The position numbers and the translations under genes are program-made. Source: a bacterium (lineage in GTDB: Bacteria; Hydrothermota; UBA3073; JACQXS01; JAQTXJ01). From it: a stretch of 64,000 nt of DNA. Below the pieces are notes generated by a model that worked only from the letters and a program-made list of their open reading frames with translations, was not told the origin of the DNA and did no database searches. The number at the start of each line of letters is the position of its first letter. Positions within the stretch are counted from its first letter, which is position 1. Below are positions 8,466 to 17,254 of the stretch, one piece after another. The stretch spans positions 62,001-126,000 of the forward strand of contig JAQUPX010000002.1 in NCBI GenBank assembly GCA_028716385.1, written 5' to 3'.

Positions 8466-9899
8466 ATGATTATATTAATGATTTTTTGTTATATAAGTAA
8501 TCCTTCTGATTGGCAATTATTAAGGAATATGCGGGTGGTCAATTCTATCAGTGCAGGGAACAGGTATGTTTATTTTGCAGGGGAAGGGATATTAAGATAC
8601 GATAAGCTTTTTCAAAAGTATGAAGTTCCGGTTTCAAGAGATGCGCTTCCATTGGATATTAAATTAATTCAACAAGATATTTATACGGGGGAAGTCTGGT
8701 TCACCACACCTAAAGGGCTTGGTAAATATACGCCTACTTTTGAGAACTATAAATTTACAGATATGAATAATATCGCAGGAGTATGTTCTCTTGGGGTTTC
8801 GGATAGATATATATATTTACGAAACGGGAATAAATATATTAAAGTAGATAAATTCTCAGGGTCTTCGGATGTTACGGATTCTGTGCCTAAACAAATAAAT
8901 TGGGAACCTAAAAATTCACCGCAGGAGTATTCGTGGTTGGCACCGTGGTATACAATGGATAAATCTCTTAACAGGTATCCCGTTGTTTGTTCGGAAGTAG
9001 ATGAACAATTCTTGTGGGTAGGCACTTCCGGGGATGGGATTTATAAATACAGTGCGGCGGGATTTAATTTGCTGGAGCATTGTTTATACGGGTTTCCTTC
9101 GGGACGCATAATGTCTTTGTTTAAGACGGGGGATACTTTATGGTTTGGGGCTTTGTCGGAGATAGGGAATTATGTTATCGGACAGGGGACTTTTAGTTCG
9201 TATTTGTTTTCCAACACAATCAATCTTTTGAATTCAGAAATTACGGCAATGGCTTTTAATGATAAGTATATGTGGTTTGGAAGTCAAACCGGACTTTCAC
9301 AGTTTAATAAATCAAGAAATATATGGTATAATTTTGTAGAAGCGAGCGATGTATTGTCGCTTGCGGTAAAAGGAGACGAGTTGTGGATTGGAACTAACAG
9401 CGGGTTGTTAAAGTTGACAAATGGCTATATGGGAACGGTAATTAAAAATGTCTGTGTGAACGATGTAGTGGTTTGTTCTACGATGGTATGGATAGCTACT
9501 GATAGGGGTGTATTTTCTTTGAATGATACAGGCTGGGTTCAATTTAATGACCCGGACAAAATTATGAGTCATGGGGTTTATAGTTTATTATTTGACGAAT
9601 ACGGAAAATGGTTTGGCGCTAAACAGGGGTTATTGGTATATAAAAAAGATAATAGTTGGGATAGGTTTAATTATCCCACGGTTTTACCGGGCGAGAGAAT
9701 TATGTGTCTTGGAACGGATGAAAATACGCTTTATGTGGGAACGGATAGGGGAGTAGGGGTTTTTAATAAGAACAGCAAGTCGTGGAACAGGTATGACGAA
9801 AAAAATTCGTATATTAATGGGGTTGTTTATTCCGTTGTTGTGGATAAAGGTTATGTATATTTTGGAACGGATAACGGGATTGTAAAGTTGAAAAGATAG
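8466..9899 (+). CDS. two-component-regulator-type beta-propeller protein
   Basis: A 477-residue protein built from at least seven repeats of the form W-x-G-[TS]-x-x-G-[LIV]-x-x-[FY] (LWVGTSGDGIYKY, MWFGSQTGLSQF, LWIGTNSGLLKL, VWIATDRGVFSL, KWFGAKQGLLVY, LYVGTDRGVGVF, VYFGTDNGIVKL). This is the Reg_prop propeller pattern found in the sensor part of hybrid two-component systems and in exported proteins. No kinase or transmembrane segment follows, and no C-terminal sorting domain is present. The first ten residues are hydrophobic but too short for a confident signal peptide. It begins 2 bases after the helicase stop, so it is probably co-transcribed with it. Role unknown. Confidence 0.75.
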   Translation: MIILMIFCYISNPSDWQLLRNMRVVNSISAGNRYVYFAGEGILRYDKLFQKYEVPVSRDALPLDIKLIQQDIYTGEVWFTTPKGLGKYTPTFENYKFTDMNNIAGVCSLGVSDRYIYLRNGNKYIKVDKFSGSSDVTDSVPKQINWEPKNSPQEYSWLAPWYTMDKSLNRYPVVCSEVDEQFLWVGTSGDGIYKYSAAGFNLLEHCLYGFPSGRIMSLFKTGDTLWFGALSEIGNYVIGQGTFSSYLFSNTINLLNSEITAMAFNDKYMWFGSQTGLSQFNKSRNIWYNFVEASDVLSLAVKGDELWIGTNSGLLKLTNGYMGTVIKNVCVNDVVVCSTMVWIATDRGVFSLNDTGWVQFNDPDKIMSHGVYSLLFDEYGKWFGAKQGLLVYKKDNSWDRFNYPTVLPGERIMCLGTDENTLYVGTDRGVGVFNKNSKSWNRYDEKNSYINGVVYSVVVDKGYVYFGTDNGIVKLKR

Positions 9900-9904
9900 G
9901 GATA

Positions 9905-11176
9905 TTAGGTTGTGGATTTAAGTTTTTTCAAGTGGTCTCTGACATCAAGGTAGTCAATATTATAGAGGTATATTTCTTCAAAGGCATTGATTGCTTTCTC
10001 GGCGTAGCCCATTGTTTCATAAGCTACGGCAAGTCCATATTTCAGAGTGTAATAATCATCGTTTGATTTGTTTTCCTCTTCAAGAGCACGATTAAAAGCG
10101 TTTATAGCAACATCAGGCTTGTCTTTTTTTAAGAAGCAATAACCGAGTTCTTTTAAGGATTTTAATCTTTCTTGTTGAGTAGCTGTTGAGAGCTGAAATT
10201 CTTTTATTGCGGCATCATAGAAACCCAAGCTTTTGTATTCCAATCCAATTTTATAGTGGTCTCTTTTTTGGGGGGAAGTTGTTGCTATCTTGAGTTCGTT
10301 CATAGCGTGGAGAAGTAATTGAAAATCTTTTTCATTATCCAGAGGCTTGTCATCATCTTGTGCTTTTGTGGGAGGAACTACGCTTTTTGTAATTGTAGGG
10401 TTAGAAATGTTTTCCGAAACATTAGTCTTAAGTGGAGTATTGGTTGGGGATGGAATATTGGTTTTAATGGGGATAGAAGTTTCAGGTTCTTTTTTTACAG
10501 GTGGAGGTGGTTCCGAATATGAAGGAGTTGGTTTCTGGACGTTTTCAGGGGTGTTTTGTGGCTCGTATGCTTTTTCATATTCAGGGGTAACAATATTTTC
10601 TATTATTGGTGCCGGTTGTTCTTCAAGATTTAGAGTTGGGGGATCTGCTCTACTGTCAGAAGCGGCCGAAAATATTGAATCTAATTCGTTATCGTGAAAG
10701 TTTGATTTTTTATAATATTCTTCTACTTCTGCTTTTAACTTTGGGTCACTTGAAAGCAAGGATATAAGTTTTCTATAGTGGACAGGTTTTTTCAGAGCTC
10801 CTCTATTTTTGGAATTAGACTGGAGATAATGTTTAAAAGCTTCTGCAGCTTCATTCAAAAGACCTATTTCTGCATAAAAAACAGCCAGATTAAAATATAA
10901 TTCCGTATATCCCGGTATAAGTCTCAGTGCTTTTTTACATACTGCAATGCCATTTTCAAATAACCCTTCAGTCTCATACAGGTCAATAGCTCTTAAATAC
11001 TCGGGAAGGGCATCATTTAAGCTGCTCATACGAACATAAACATCTCCTATGAGATTGTATATATTGGCGTCTTCGCTTTCTTCTAACAATTCACGGTATA
11101 AAGCAATAGCTTTTTCCCACTCCCCGATTACCACATAAGCACGTGCCTCTCTTTCAACCTGAATTCGTTTAAGCAT
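9905..11176 (-). CDS. TPR-repeat protein with Pro-rich linker
   Basis: The 423-residue protein has two tetratricopeptide blocks: residues about 1-130 (ALYRELLEESEDANIYNLIGDVY, YLRAIDLYETEGLFENGIAVCKKAL, LYFNLAVFYAEIGLLNEA) and about 300-420 (HYKIGLEYKSLGFYDAAIKEF, ELGYCFLKKDKPDVAINAFNRAL). They are joined by a 100-residue linker rich in Pro, Thr, Ser and Glu. There is no signal peptide, so it is likely a cytoplasmic scaffold. It ends 5 bases from the convergent propeller gene. The start is leaderless-like. Confidence 0.78.
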   Translation of the reverse strand: MLKRIQVEREARAYVVIGEWEKAIALYRELLEESEDANIYNLIGDVYVRMSSLNDALPEYLRAIDLYETEGLFENGIAVCKKALRLIPGYTELYFNLAVFYAEIGLLNEAAEAFKHYLQSNSKNRGALKKPVHYRKLISLLSSDPKLKAEVEEYYKKSNFHDNELDSIFSAASDSRADPPTLNLEEQPAPIIENIVTPEYEKAYEPQNTPENVQKPTPSYSEPPPPVKKEPETSIPIKTNIPSPTNTPLKTNVSENISNPTITKSVVPPTKAQDDDKPLDNEKDFQLLLHAMNELKIATTSPQKRDHYKIGLEYKSLGFYDAAIKEFQLSTATQQERLKSLKELGYCFLKKDKPDVAINAFNRALEEENKSNDDYYTLKYGLAVAYETMGYAEKAINAFEEIYLYNIDYLDVRDHLKKLKSTT

Positions 11177-11182
11177 ATTTAT

Positions 11183-11211
11183 TTTTTAGTTTATTTTTGT
11201 GGAAGTGTCAA
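11183..11211 (-). promoter_or_regulatory. promoter of the TPR gene, probably leaderless
   Basis: On the minus strand: -35 TTGACA (11211-11206), 17-nt spacer, -10 TAAAAA (11188-11183), then 6 bases to the ATG at 11176. The -35 is perfect; the -10 is weaker. Confidence 0.45.
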
Positions 11212-11496
11212 GAAAAAAACAGAAAACGGAAAATTTCACCTAATCGGATAATCCTCTTGCATTGCAAAGTCGAAGTAAATAATTACGAAGGATAAAAAAG
11301 TGCTTCAATGCATCGTCTCATACAAAACAGATGTCGCAAAAACACCGTTTTCTCGAAATAAACAACGGATAAATAACTTACTAATAATAAGAAGTCAGAC
11401 AATCCACAACCGAGGCGGGATATTTCAAATGTTTGACTTAACTTGCCGGAAAATGTAATTTATTTTAGTGAGAGATAAGTATTTTGAAAATTTTCC
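11212..11496. other. non-coding spacer between divergent genes
   Basis: About 285 bases without a convincing reading frame, tRNA-like fold or strong hairpin. It is AT-rich with scattered short direct repeats only. I see nothing assignable here apart from the two promoters at its edges. Confidence 0.5.
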
Positions 11497-11524
11497 TTGA
11501 CTTATAAAAAAAAACAGCTAAAGT
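11497..11524 (+). promoter_or_regulatory. promoter upstream of the ppiC-rplE-rpsN run
   Basis: -35 TTGACT (11497-11502), 16-nt spacer, -10 TAAAGT (11519-11524). It would give a leader of roughly 70-75 bases carrying a GAGG Shine-Dalgarno (AAAGAGGCTATTT-ATG), in contrast to the leaderless genes elsewhere in this window. Confidence 0.45.
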
Positions 11525-11604
11525 GAAAAACTTATTATAACAAATAATAACAAATTGTTTAACTTTAACCATTTTGTCTGTAAGTTGTAAAAAAGAGGCT
11601 ATTT

Positions 11605-12426
11605 ATGTTTAATAAATCTTTAGTAATTTGCGCAATTTTGGCTGTTTTTTCCACAAGTTGTAAGAAGAATGATAGTAAAATATTAGCGAAGGTTGGCAAA
11701 TCCGTTCTTACGGAAGAGCAATTTTATTCTCTTATTCCACCGGAATATGCGGCTTCATTAGGCATAGACCAAAAGAAAGAGTTAGTAAAAATGTGGATTA
11801 ATACGGAACTTTTATATGAAGGAGCCGTGAAGTCCAAGCTTAATAAAGAAGCAGATGTAAAATTAAAACTTGTTACTTTACAAAAACAGATGTTGGCGAA
11901 TGATTATCTTGAAAAGTATTTATCTAAAATAAGCGGTGTAACTGAACAGGATGTAAAAAAATATTTTGATGAAAGAAAAGATTATTATAACACTGAGAGG
12001 GAAATTGCACAAATAATAGTAAGAGATGAGGTAGACGCGAATAAGGTTATGGCTCAACTCAAAGAAGGATTTGATTTTTCTAAGCTCGCGAAAGAATATT
12101 CCATTGATTCTGCATCTGCGTTTAATGGTGGCGTAATGGGGTATATCCGTGCAGGCGACCTTTCTATTCCGGAGTTAGAAGAAGCATTATTCTCGTTAAA
12201 AGAAGTTGGTGCGGTAAGCGCTCCAACCAGGACGATGTATGGGTATCATATAATAAAACTACTAGGAACAAAGCCGGTTAAGGATGGGGAAGTAACTTAT
12301 GAAAAAATGAGAGAAAAGATTCATAATGCTCTTACTATCCCGAGAAGAAATGCGGCAGTGGATTCTTTATTATTGGGGCTTCGCAAAGACATAAAGGTAG
12401 TAGAGAATTATGATTTGTTAAAATAG
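11605..12426 (+). CDS. parvulin-type peptidyl-prolyl isomerase (SurA/PrsA-like lipoprotein)
   Basis: A 273-residue exported protein. Residues 1-20 are a signal peptide with a plausible but non-ideal lipobox (FSTSC). An N-terminal SurA-like helical region follows, then a parvulin domain (about 130-230): EREIAQIIVRDE, FDFSKLAKEYSIDSASAFNGGVMGYI, LEEALFSLKEVGAVSAPTRTMYGYHIIKL. Such proteins catalyse prolyl isomerisation and chaperone proteins outside the cytoplasm. It is followed after 8 bases by rplE with an AGGAG ribosome-binding site, so an envelope chaperone is apparently co-transcribed with ribosomal genes. Confidence 0.88.
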   Translation: MFNKSLVICAILAVFSTSCKKNDSKILAKVGKSVLTEEQFYSLIPPEYAASLGIDQKKELVKMWINTELLYEGAVKSKLNKEADVKLKLVTLQKQMLANDYLEKYLSKISGVTEQDVKKYFDERKDYYNTEREIAQIIVRDEVDANKVMAQLKEGFDFSKLAKEYSIDSASAFNGGVMGYIRAGDLSIPELEEALFSLKEVGAVSAPTRTMYGYHIIKLLGTKPVKDGEVTYEKMREKIHNALTIPRRNAAVDSLLLGLRKDIKVVENYDLLK

Positions 12427-12434
12427 GAGATTAA

Positions 12435-13022
12435 ATGGGAGTAAATTTAAAGGAAGAATACGCTAAAAATATTGTGCCGAAGTTAATGAAACAGCTTAAA
12501 TATACTAATACTTATGAAGTTCCGGAATTAAAAAAGATTACGATAAATATGGGGATTGGGGAAGCCGTCCAGGAGCCCAAGATACTTGATGAAGCATGTG
12601 AACAATTGGCTACGATAACGGGGCAGCGTCCGTTAATAACAAAGGCACACAAATCAATATCTTCTTTCAAGTTGGTACAGGGCAAGGCGATTGGTTGTAA
12701 AGTAACGTTAAGAAAAGAACGGATGTATGAGTTTTTAGAAAGATTAGTAACTTTTGCTCTTCCCCGTGTTCGTGACTTTAGGGGATTAAATCCCGATTCT
12801 TTTGATAAGAAAGGAAATTACAGTTTTGGTATTGTAGAACAGAATATATTTCCTGAAATTTCTTATGACAAAGTAAAACTTGTTTTAGGTATGGATGTGA
12901 CATTTACAATTAGATGTAAACATAAAGAAGATTCGTTAGAATTATTAACCGCTTTTAATATTCCATTTAAGAAATCTTATGGCAAAAAAGTGTCTGGTAA
13001 TAAAACAAAAAAGGGAACCTAA
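12435..13022 (+). CDS. rplE: 50S ribosomal protein L5
   Basis: A 195-residue protein with clear L5 signatures: [58 protein letters not shown] and [17 protein letters not shown]5 binds 5S rRNA and the central protuberance. It is about 15 residues longer than usual because its C-terminal tail ([14 protein letters not shown]) is read through the start of rpsN. The upstream neighbours L14 and L24 of a normal spc operon are absent. Confidence 0.97.
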   Translation: MGVNLKEEYAKNIVPKLMKQLKYTNTYEVPELKKITINMGIGEAVQEPKILDEACEQLATITGQRPLITKAHKSISSFKLVQGKAIGCKVTLRKERMYEFLERLVTFALPRVRDFRGLNPDSFDKKGNYSFGIVEQNIFPEISYDKVKLVLGMDVTFTIRCKHKEDSLELLTAFNIPFKKSYGKKVSGNKTKKGT

Positions 13023-13164
13023 GTATAAGACCCGTCGTTATCTACGCTGTCAGCTATGCGGTCGCCCAAGAGGTGTTTATCAAAAATTTGGGCTATGCAG
13101 GATTTGCTTCCGACAACTTGCACTTCGTGGTCAGATTCCGGGTGTAAGAAAAGCAAGCTGGTAG
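12979..13164 (+). CDS. rpsN: 30S ribosomal protein S14, zinc-binding type
   Basis: A 61-residue protein, MAKK... with [12 protein letters not shown] and [11 protein letters not shown] giving the C-x2-C / C-x2-C zinc knuckle of the short 'type Z' S14. The C-terminal [12 protein letters not shown] is invariant in the family. The ATG at 12979 lies 44 bases inside rplE in another frame, indicating translational coupling. S8, L6 and the rest of the spc operon do not follow. Confidence 0.97.
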   Translation: MAKKCLVIKQKREPKYKTRRYLRCQLCGRPRGVYQKFGLCRICFRQLALRGQIPGVRKASW

Positions 13165-13181
13165 AGTTAGTTCACTAAATA

Positions 13182-14171
13182 ATGAAATTAGTAGTCTCAA
13201 TTTCTCCTCATATACATAGGGATATATCTATCTCACGTATAATGTATACAATAATAATTGCACTAGTTCCTGCTTTTATATGGTCTATATACTCATTTGG
13301 TATTCGCGCATTATGGCTTGTTATTATTTCTTGTGGAGCGGCGTGTTTAACGGAAGCAATAGTTCAAATACTTATAAAAAGAAGACGGACTTATTTTGAT
13401 GGGAGCGCAATATTAACAGGAATGTTACTTGCATTTAATTTGCCGGTAAAGACTCCTTTCTGGATACCAATAGTGGGAGTTATTTTTGCGATAGTCGTTG
13501 CGAAGCAAACTTTTGGCGGGCTAGGACATAATTTTATTAATCCTGCTCTTGCCGGGAGAGCTTTCATAGTGGCTTCGTGGCCACAAGCAGTTACTGGATT
13601 ATGGTCGGCGCCTAAATTCGGAACGATTAGTGATATAAATGCAATCACAAATGCGGCTCCATTAGGGGTATTAAAAATGAATTATGAAAATCCTGCAGTA
13701 GTATCCATGCTAAACTCCGGGGAATCAATTAAAAATTTATTTTTAGGAATGCAGGGGGGGGCACTGGGTGAAGTATCATGTATTTTTCTGTTGCTTGGAG
13801 GAATTTTTCTCATAGTAATGAAATATATTGATTGGCGTATTCCATTGTCATATATAGGTACTGTAGGAATATTAATGCAGATATTTTATATGTTTGGTTT
13901 AACTCCCGTGAATGGTATTTTCCATATTCTTGCGGGAGGGTTATTTCTCGGTGCTTTTTTTATGGCTACAGATTATGTAACATCTCCTATAACTCGTGAA
14001 GGGAGGTGGATTTTTGGCGTAGGGTGTGGAATTATAACCGTGTTTATCAGACTATGGGGAGCACAACCGGAAGGTGTCTGTTATGCAATTTTGCTTATGA
14101 ATTGTTTTGTCCCGTTAATAGAAAGATCATTAAAACCAAAAATATTTGGTCAGATTAAAATCTTATCTTGA
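13182..14171 (+). CDS. rnfD: RnfD/NqrB-type membrane subunit lacking the flavinylation Thr
   Basis: A 329-residue membrane protein with about ten spans and RnfD signatures: FDGSAILTGMLLAFNLP, FGGLGHNFINPALAGRAF, ATDYVTSPIT and GCGIITVFIR. RnfD/NqrB are core subunits of ion-pumping ferredoxin:NAD+ (Rnf) or NADH:quinone (Nqr) complexes and normally carry FMN bound to Thr in a D-x-x-[ST]-G-A-T motif. Here that segment reads NAITNAAPLG, with Ala159 in the Thr position and Asn for the leading Asp. No RnfA, B, C, E or G lies beside it; it sits between rpsN and rpoA. It may still work with subunits encoded elsewhere, or be a divergent relative. Confidence 0.82.
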   Translation: MKLVVSISPHIHRDISISRIMYTIIIALVPAFIWSIYSFGIRALWLVIISCGAACLTEAIVQILIKRRRTYFDGSAILTGMLLAFNLPVKTPFWIPIVGVIFAIVVAKQTFGGLGHNFINPALAGRAFIVASWPQAVTGLWSAPKFGTISDINAITNAAPLGVLKMNYENPAVVSMLNSGESIKNLFLGMQGGALGEVSCIFLLLGGIFLIVMKYIDWRIPLSYIGTVGILMQIFYMFGLTPVNGIFHILAGGLFLGAFFMATDYVTSPITREGRWIFGVGCGIITVFIRLWGAQPEGVCYAILLMNCFVPLIERSLKPKIFGQIKILS

Positions 14172-14203
14172 CAATTATAAAAATTTGGACTATTTAAGGA
14201 GGT
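14168..14203 (+). promoter_or_regulatory. internal promoter and Shine-Dalgarno of rpoA
   Basis: -35 TTGACA (14168-14173, overlapping the rnfD stop), 17-nt spacer, -10 TATTTA (14191-14196), then a strong Shine-Dalgarno AAGGAGGT (14196-14203) eight bases before the ATG. A transcript from this promoter would begin around the Shine-Dalgarno itself, so rpoA may use the SD mainly on read-through mRNA. Confidence 0.5.
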
Positions 14204-14211
14204 AAAATTAT

Positions 14212-15195
14212 ATGAAACTATTACCATTTAAAATGCCTCAAGCGGTAGAAGTGGAAGAATCTACTGATGAATATGGCAAATTTGTTTTTTCTCCCCTTGA
14301 ACCTGGCTTTGGTATGACAATAGGAAACTCTCTAAGACGTATTCTTTTGTCATCTATACAAGGAGCGGTTATTTCAGCTATTAAATTTGATAATGTTCCG
14401 CATGAATTTTCTACAATTCCCGGTGTTTATGAAGATTTGTCTCAAATTATTCTTAATCTAAAGAAAATAAACATAAAATTGATAAATAAGCTGGAAAAGA
14501 AGCTTTCTCTTAAAGTAAATAAAAAGGGAGAAATAACTGCAGGGGATATTAAGGAAGATAGTGAATGTGAGATAATAAACCCCGAACAGCTTATTTTGAC
14601 AGTTACGGACGATATAAAAGATTTCAGTGCGGAACTTTTTGTTACTACCGGAAGAGGCTATGTGGCTGCTGAATTTTTGAAGAAAGAATCTGAAGTAGGA
14701 TTAATTTATTTAGATGCATTTTATTCACCGGTTCGCAGAGTTAAATACAAGATTGAACACACACGAATTGAGCGAAGAACGGATTATGATAAATTAATTT
14801 TAGAGGTGTGGACAAACGGGCAGATGATTCCTGAAGATGCCGTTTCATTGGCTTCTACAATTGCAAATGACCATTTTAACATATTTACGTTGTTAAGAAA
14901 AGAAGAAGAAATTGAAAGAGTGCAGGAGATGGATGAAACAGAGAAAAAGTTAAGAGATACTCTTGCAATAAGAATAGACGGACTTGAACTTTCGGTAAGA
15001 GCACATAATTGTTTAAAAGCAGCTAATATTGGAACATTGGGAGACCTTGTCCAAAAGACTGAAGCGGATATGTTACAATATCCTAATTTTGGTCGCAAAT
15101 CGTTAGCCGAACTTATTGAATTATTGGCAAGATATAACCTTATATTTGGTGCAAAACTTCCATTTAATATAGGAGAAAATGAGACACGGGAATAA
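14212..15195 (+). CDS. rpoA: RNA polymerase alpha subunit
   Basis: A 327-residue protein of normal length. The N-terminal dimerisation domain shows FVFSPLEPGFGMTIGNSLRRILLSSIQGAVISAIK, HEFSTIPGVYEDL and YLDAFYSPVRRVKYKIEHTRIERRTDYDKLILEVWTNG. The C-terminal helix-hairpin-helix domain that contacts UP elements and activators is seen in DGLELSVRAHNCLKAANI and YPNFGRKSLAELIELL. S13, S11 and S4, which normally precede rpoA, are not here. rplQ overlaps its end. Confidence 0.97.
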   Translation: MKLLPFKMPQAVEVEESTDEYGKFVFSPLEPGFGMTIGNSLRRILLSSIQGAVISAIKFDNVPHEFSTIPGVYEDLSQIILNLKKINIKLINKLEKKLSLKVNKKGEITAGDIKEDSECEIINPEQLILTVTDDIKDFSAELFVTTGRGYVAAEFLKKESEVGLIYLDAFYSPVRRVKYKIEHTRIERRTDYDKLILEVWTNGQMIPEDAVSLASTIANDHFNIFTLLRKEEEIERVQEMDETEKKLRDTLAIRIDGLELSVRAHNCLKAANIGTLGDLVQKTEADMLQYPNFGRKSLAELIELLARYNLIFGAKLPFNIGENETRE

Positions 15196-15619
15196 AGTAA
15201 AAAAATTAAATCGCACGAAATCTCATAGAAAAGCGACGCTATTTAACCTGATGCGGAATGTTTTTACACATTACGGGATTGTGACTACTATTTTAAAAGC
15301 CAAAGAGTCGAAGAAGGTTATTGACAGAACGCTTACATTTGCTAAAAAGGGAAATGCCAGTCGTTATGAACTAAATAAAATATTGAGAAACGATAAAAAG
15401 ATAATAAAACATCTTTTGACGACTATTGTTCCTAAACTTGGTGAACGTAAGAGTGGCTTTACGAGAATAGTAAGATTGCCTCCTCGCAAAGGTGACGGAG
15501 CACAGCTTGCATTCATTGAACTATTAGGGTTTGATGAAGAAAGAAAGAAAAAGATAGACGCAAGAGAAACTAAACGGAAAGAAAAAGAAGAAAAAAGACT
15601 CAAAGGTGAAGCGGTATAG
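15179..15619 (+). CDS. rplQ: 50S ribosomal protein L17
   Basis: A 146-residue protein starting MRHGNKVKKLNRTKSHRKATLFNLMRNVF, the conserved L17 N-terminus. The body (KAKESKKVIDRTLTFAKKG, PKLGERKSGFTRIVRLPPRKGDGAQLAFIELLG) is also standard. A Lys/Glu-rich tail of about 25 residues is added. The ATG overlaps the rpoA end by 17 bases, so translation is likely coupled. Confidence 0.97.
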   Translation: MRHGNKVKKLNRTKSHRKATLFNLMRNVFTHYGIVTTILKAKESKKVIDRTLTFAKKGNASRYELNKILRNDKKIIKHLLTTIVPKLGERKSGFTRIVRLPPRKGDGAQLAFIELLGFDEERKKKIDARETKRKEKEEKRLKGEAV

Positions 15620-15725
15620 GTCTCAAGCGTAGAGATTTTGGTTTTGTGTGCCACAGTTTAACTTCAGGAAAACTAAACTATTACCTGTTAATACGTAAGT
15701 AATTAAATTATTAGGGAGGTTAATT

Positions 15726-16373
15726 ATGAAAAAGATAGCTGTAGTTTTGGTTCTGATTATTTTAGGGACAACTCAAGTATTTCCAATAAGTGTGGGTGTT
15801 AAAGTTCCATTTAATGGGTTGCATAAAACAGAAACAAGTTCAAATGGAAATCAATACTGGTTTGGCGGGGGAGTTTCTATTGAAGGTAATTTCTTTTTTT
15901 TGAATCGCAAATTTAGCTGTCCTCAATGTGGAAAAGAATATACAAAAATGTTCAGTGCAATACCTACTTTTGGCATTGAATTAAATTACAATTATGAAAC
16001 AAGCAATGGAAAAGATACGAGTGTAACTACTTATGAATCTGTTAAATATAAAGAAACCGGCAATGTATTTTCTTTGTTGGTAAAATATTATTTTCCTTTA
16101 GAGGAAGAAGCTAAATGGTGTCCATTTGTGGCTTGTGGCCCTAAATTCAGGATGTATAATAGAGAGATAACACTAAATGACACCTCCTCTTCTAATACTG
16201 ATATTACGGAAATGAAATTTATGGCTCCTGTAGGGGTTGAGTATAGAATCAATGAAAAAACAAGATTCATCTGTTTTGGAGAGTTAAGTTTTAATTTTGG
16301 GGCTGTTACTGAAAATAGTAGTTATGGCAGTATATTTTACGGTTTAGGTATTGGAATTAAACAAATTTTATAA
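15726..16373 (+). CDS. exported beta-barrel-like protein with CxxC pair
   Basis: The 215-residue protein has a signal peptide (residues 1-20) and alternating hydrophobic/polar strands ending in SIFYGLGIGIKQIL, resembling an eight-stranded outer-membrane barrel with a C-terminal aromatic-rich strand. Between early strands lies SCPQCGKEYTKMF, a rubredoxin-like knuckle that is odd in such a protein; a second pair (WCPFVACGPKF) occurs near residue 135. The four Cys could form disulfides or bind metal. A GGGAGG Shine-Dalgarno lies just upstream of the ATG. It is convergent with the next gene, 11 bases apart. Function unknown. Confidence 0.65.
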   Translation: MKKIAVVLVLIILGTTQVFPISVGVKVPFNGLHKTETSSNGNQYWFGGGVSIEGNFFFLNRKFSCPQCGKEYTKMFSAIPTFGIELNYNYETSNGKDTSVTTYESVKYKETGNVFSLLVKYYFPLEEEAKWCPFVACGPKFRMYNREITLNDTSSSNTDITEMKFMAPVGVEYRINEKTRFICFGELSFNFGAVTENSSYGSIFYGLGIGIKQIL

Positions 16374-16384
16374 GTTAGTAAAGG

Positions 16385-17170
16385 TCAGGATAACCCGCTA
16401 ATTTTTTGAATTGTTAGTGCTTTTCCGGTATCGGCATCAATTTCTATAATTATTCCGTTTAATTTTCCTTCTCCTTGAGCAGGTTTAAATTCTATAGGAA
16501 TACCGGTAATAAAATGTTGAATATATAATTCTTTGACCATTCCACCTATTGAATCTTGTGTTCCAGTCATCCCTACGCTTGATATGTAAGCAGTCCCGCC
16601 GGACATAATTTTTTCATCGCTAGTTTGGGCTATGGTATGTGTTCCAACTACTGCGGATACTTTGCCGTCTATCCAGTAGCTAAAAGCTTGCTTTTCTGCG
16701 GTGGTTTGGGCATGGAAGTCAACAATAATTATTTTAGCAGAAGAACTAATTTTTTCTATTTCCGTTAGTCCCGTTCTAAAAGGACAGTCAATATTGGCAA
16801 GAAAGGCTCTGCCAAGTAAGTTTATTACTGCTATGCCTCCCGGGTAAATAGCGCTTCCGATACCCGGAACACCCGGTGGGTAATTCAGGGGACGCAATAT
16901 GGAACATCCTGTTGTGGCATTGCCTGAAGTAAAAAATTCTATCATTTCCTGTTTGCCCCATACTCTTTCGCCGGTTGTTATGCAATTTACACCATTATCA
17001 GCAAGAATCACAGCATCTTCAGGCGTAATGCTATTTGCGCTTTTACTTACGCATTCAGCATTTGCAATGACGAAATCTATAGTATGTTCTTTTATCAGAG
17101 AGGGTAGTTTTTTTATGGTAACTTCTTTCCCGGGATTACCTATTATGTCACCTATGAATAATATTTTCAT
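16385..17170 (-). CDS. YmdB-family metallophosphoesterase
   Basis: A 261-residue protein starting MKILFIGDIIGNPGKE; an in-frame upstream ATG would only add a hydrophobic, non-conserved stretch, so 17170 is chosen. Family motifs are ANAECVSKSANSITPEDA, GVNCITTGERVWGKQE, IIIVDFHAQTTAEKQAFSYWIDGKVSAVVGTHTIAQTSDE and ISSVGMTGTQDSIGG. The set gives the Asp/Asn/His/Glu ligands of the di-iron centre. Bacillus YmdB is a cyclic-nucleotide phosphodiesterase affecting biofilm and motility; the substrate here is inferred only. It is divergent from gpsA. Confidence 0.9.
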   Translation of the reverse strand: MKILFIGDIIGNPGKEVTIKKLPSLIKEHTIDFVIANAECVSKSANSITPEDAVILADNGVNCITTGERVWGKQEMIEFFTSGNATTGCSILRPLNYPPGVPGIGSAIYPGGIAVINLLGRAFLANIDCPFRTGLTEIEKISSSAKIIIVDFHAQTTAEKQAFSYWIDGKVSAVVGTHTIAQTSDEKIMSGGTAYISSVGMTGTQDSIGGMVKELYIQHFITGIPIEFKPAQGEGKLNGIIIEIDADTGKALTIQKISGLS

Positions 17171-17219
17171 TCTATGTGAAATGTAGAATACTTGAATAAT
17201 GAAAAAAATCAAGAAAAAA

Positions 17220-17247
17220 TTGACTTTTATAAGAATATATATAAAAT
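17220..17247 (+). promoter_or_regulatory. gpsA promoter, probably leaderless
   Basis: -35 TTGACT (17220-17225), 16-nt spacer, -10 TAAAAT (17242-17247), then 7 bases (aaaaaat) to the ATG at 17255. The expected start of transcription coincides with the A of the ATG. This also argues against a longer N-terminus starting at 17192. Confidence 0.65.
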
Positions 17248-17254
17248 AAAAAAT

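Noticed and set aside
10347..10697. A 116-residue plus-strand frame opposite the TPR gene.
   Set aside because: It is the shadow of the Pro/Thr/Glu-rich linker of the TPR protein; composition is Gly/Ser/Phe-biased with no homology pattern.
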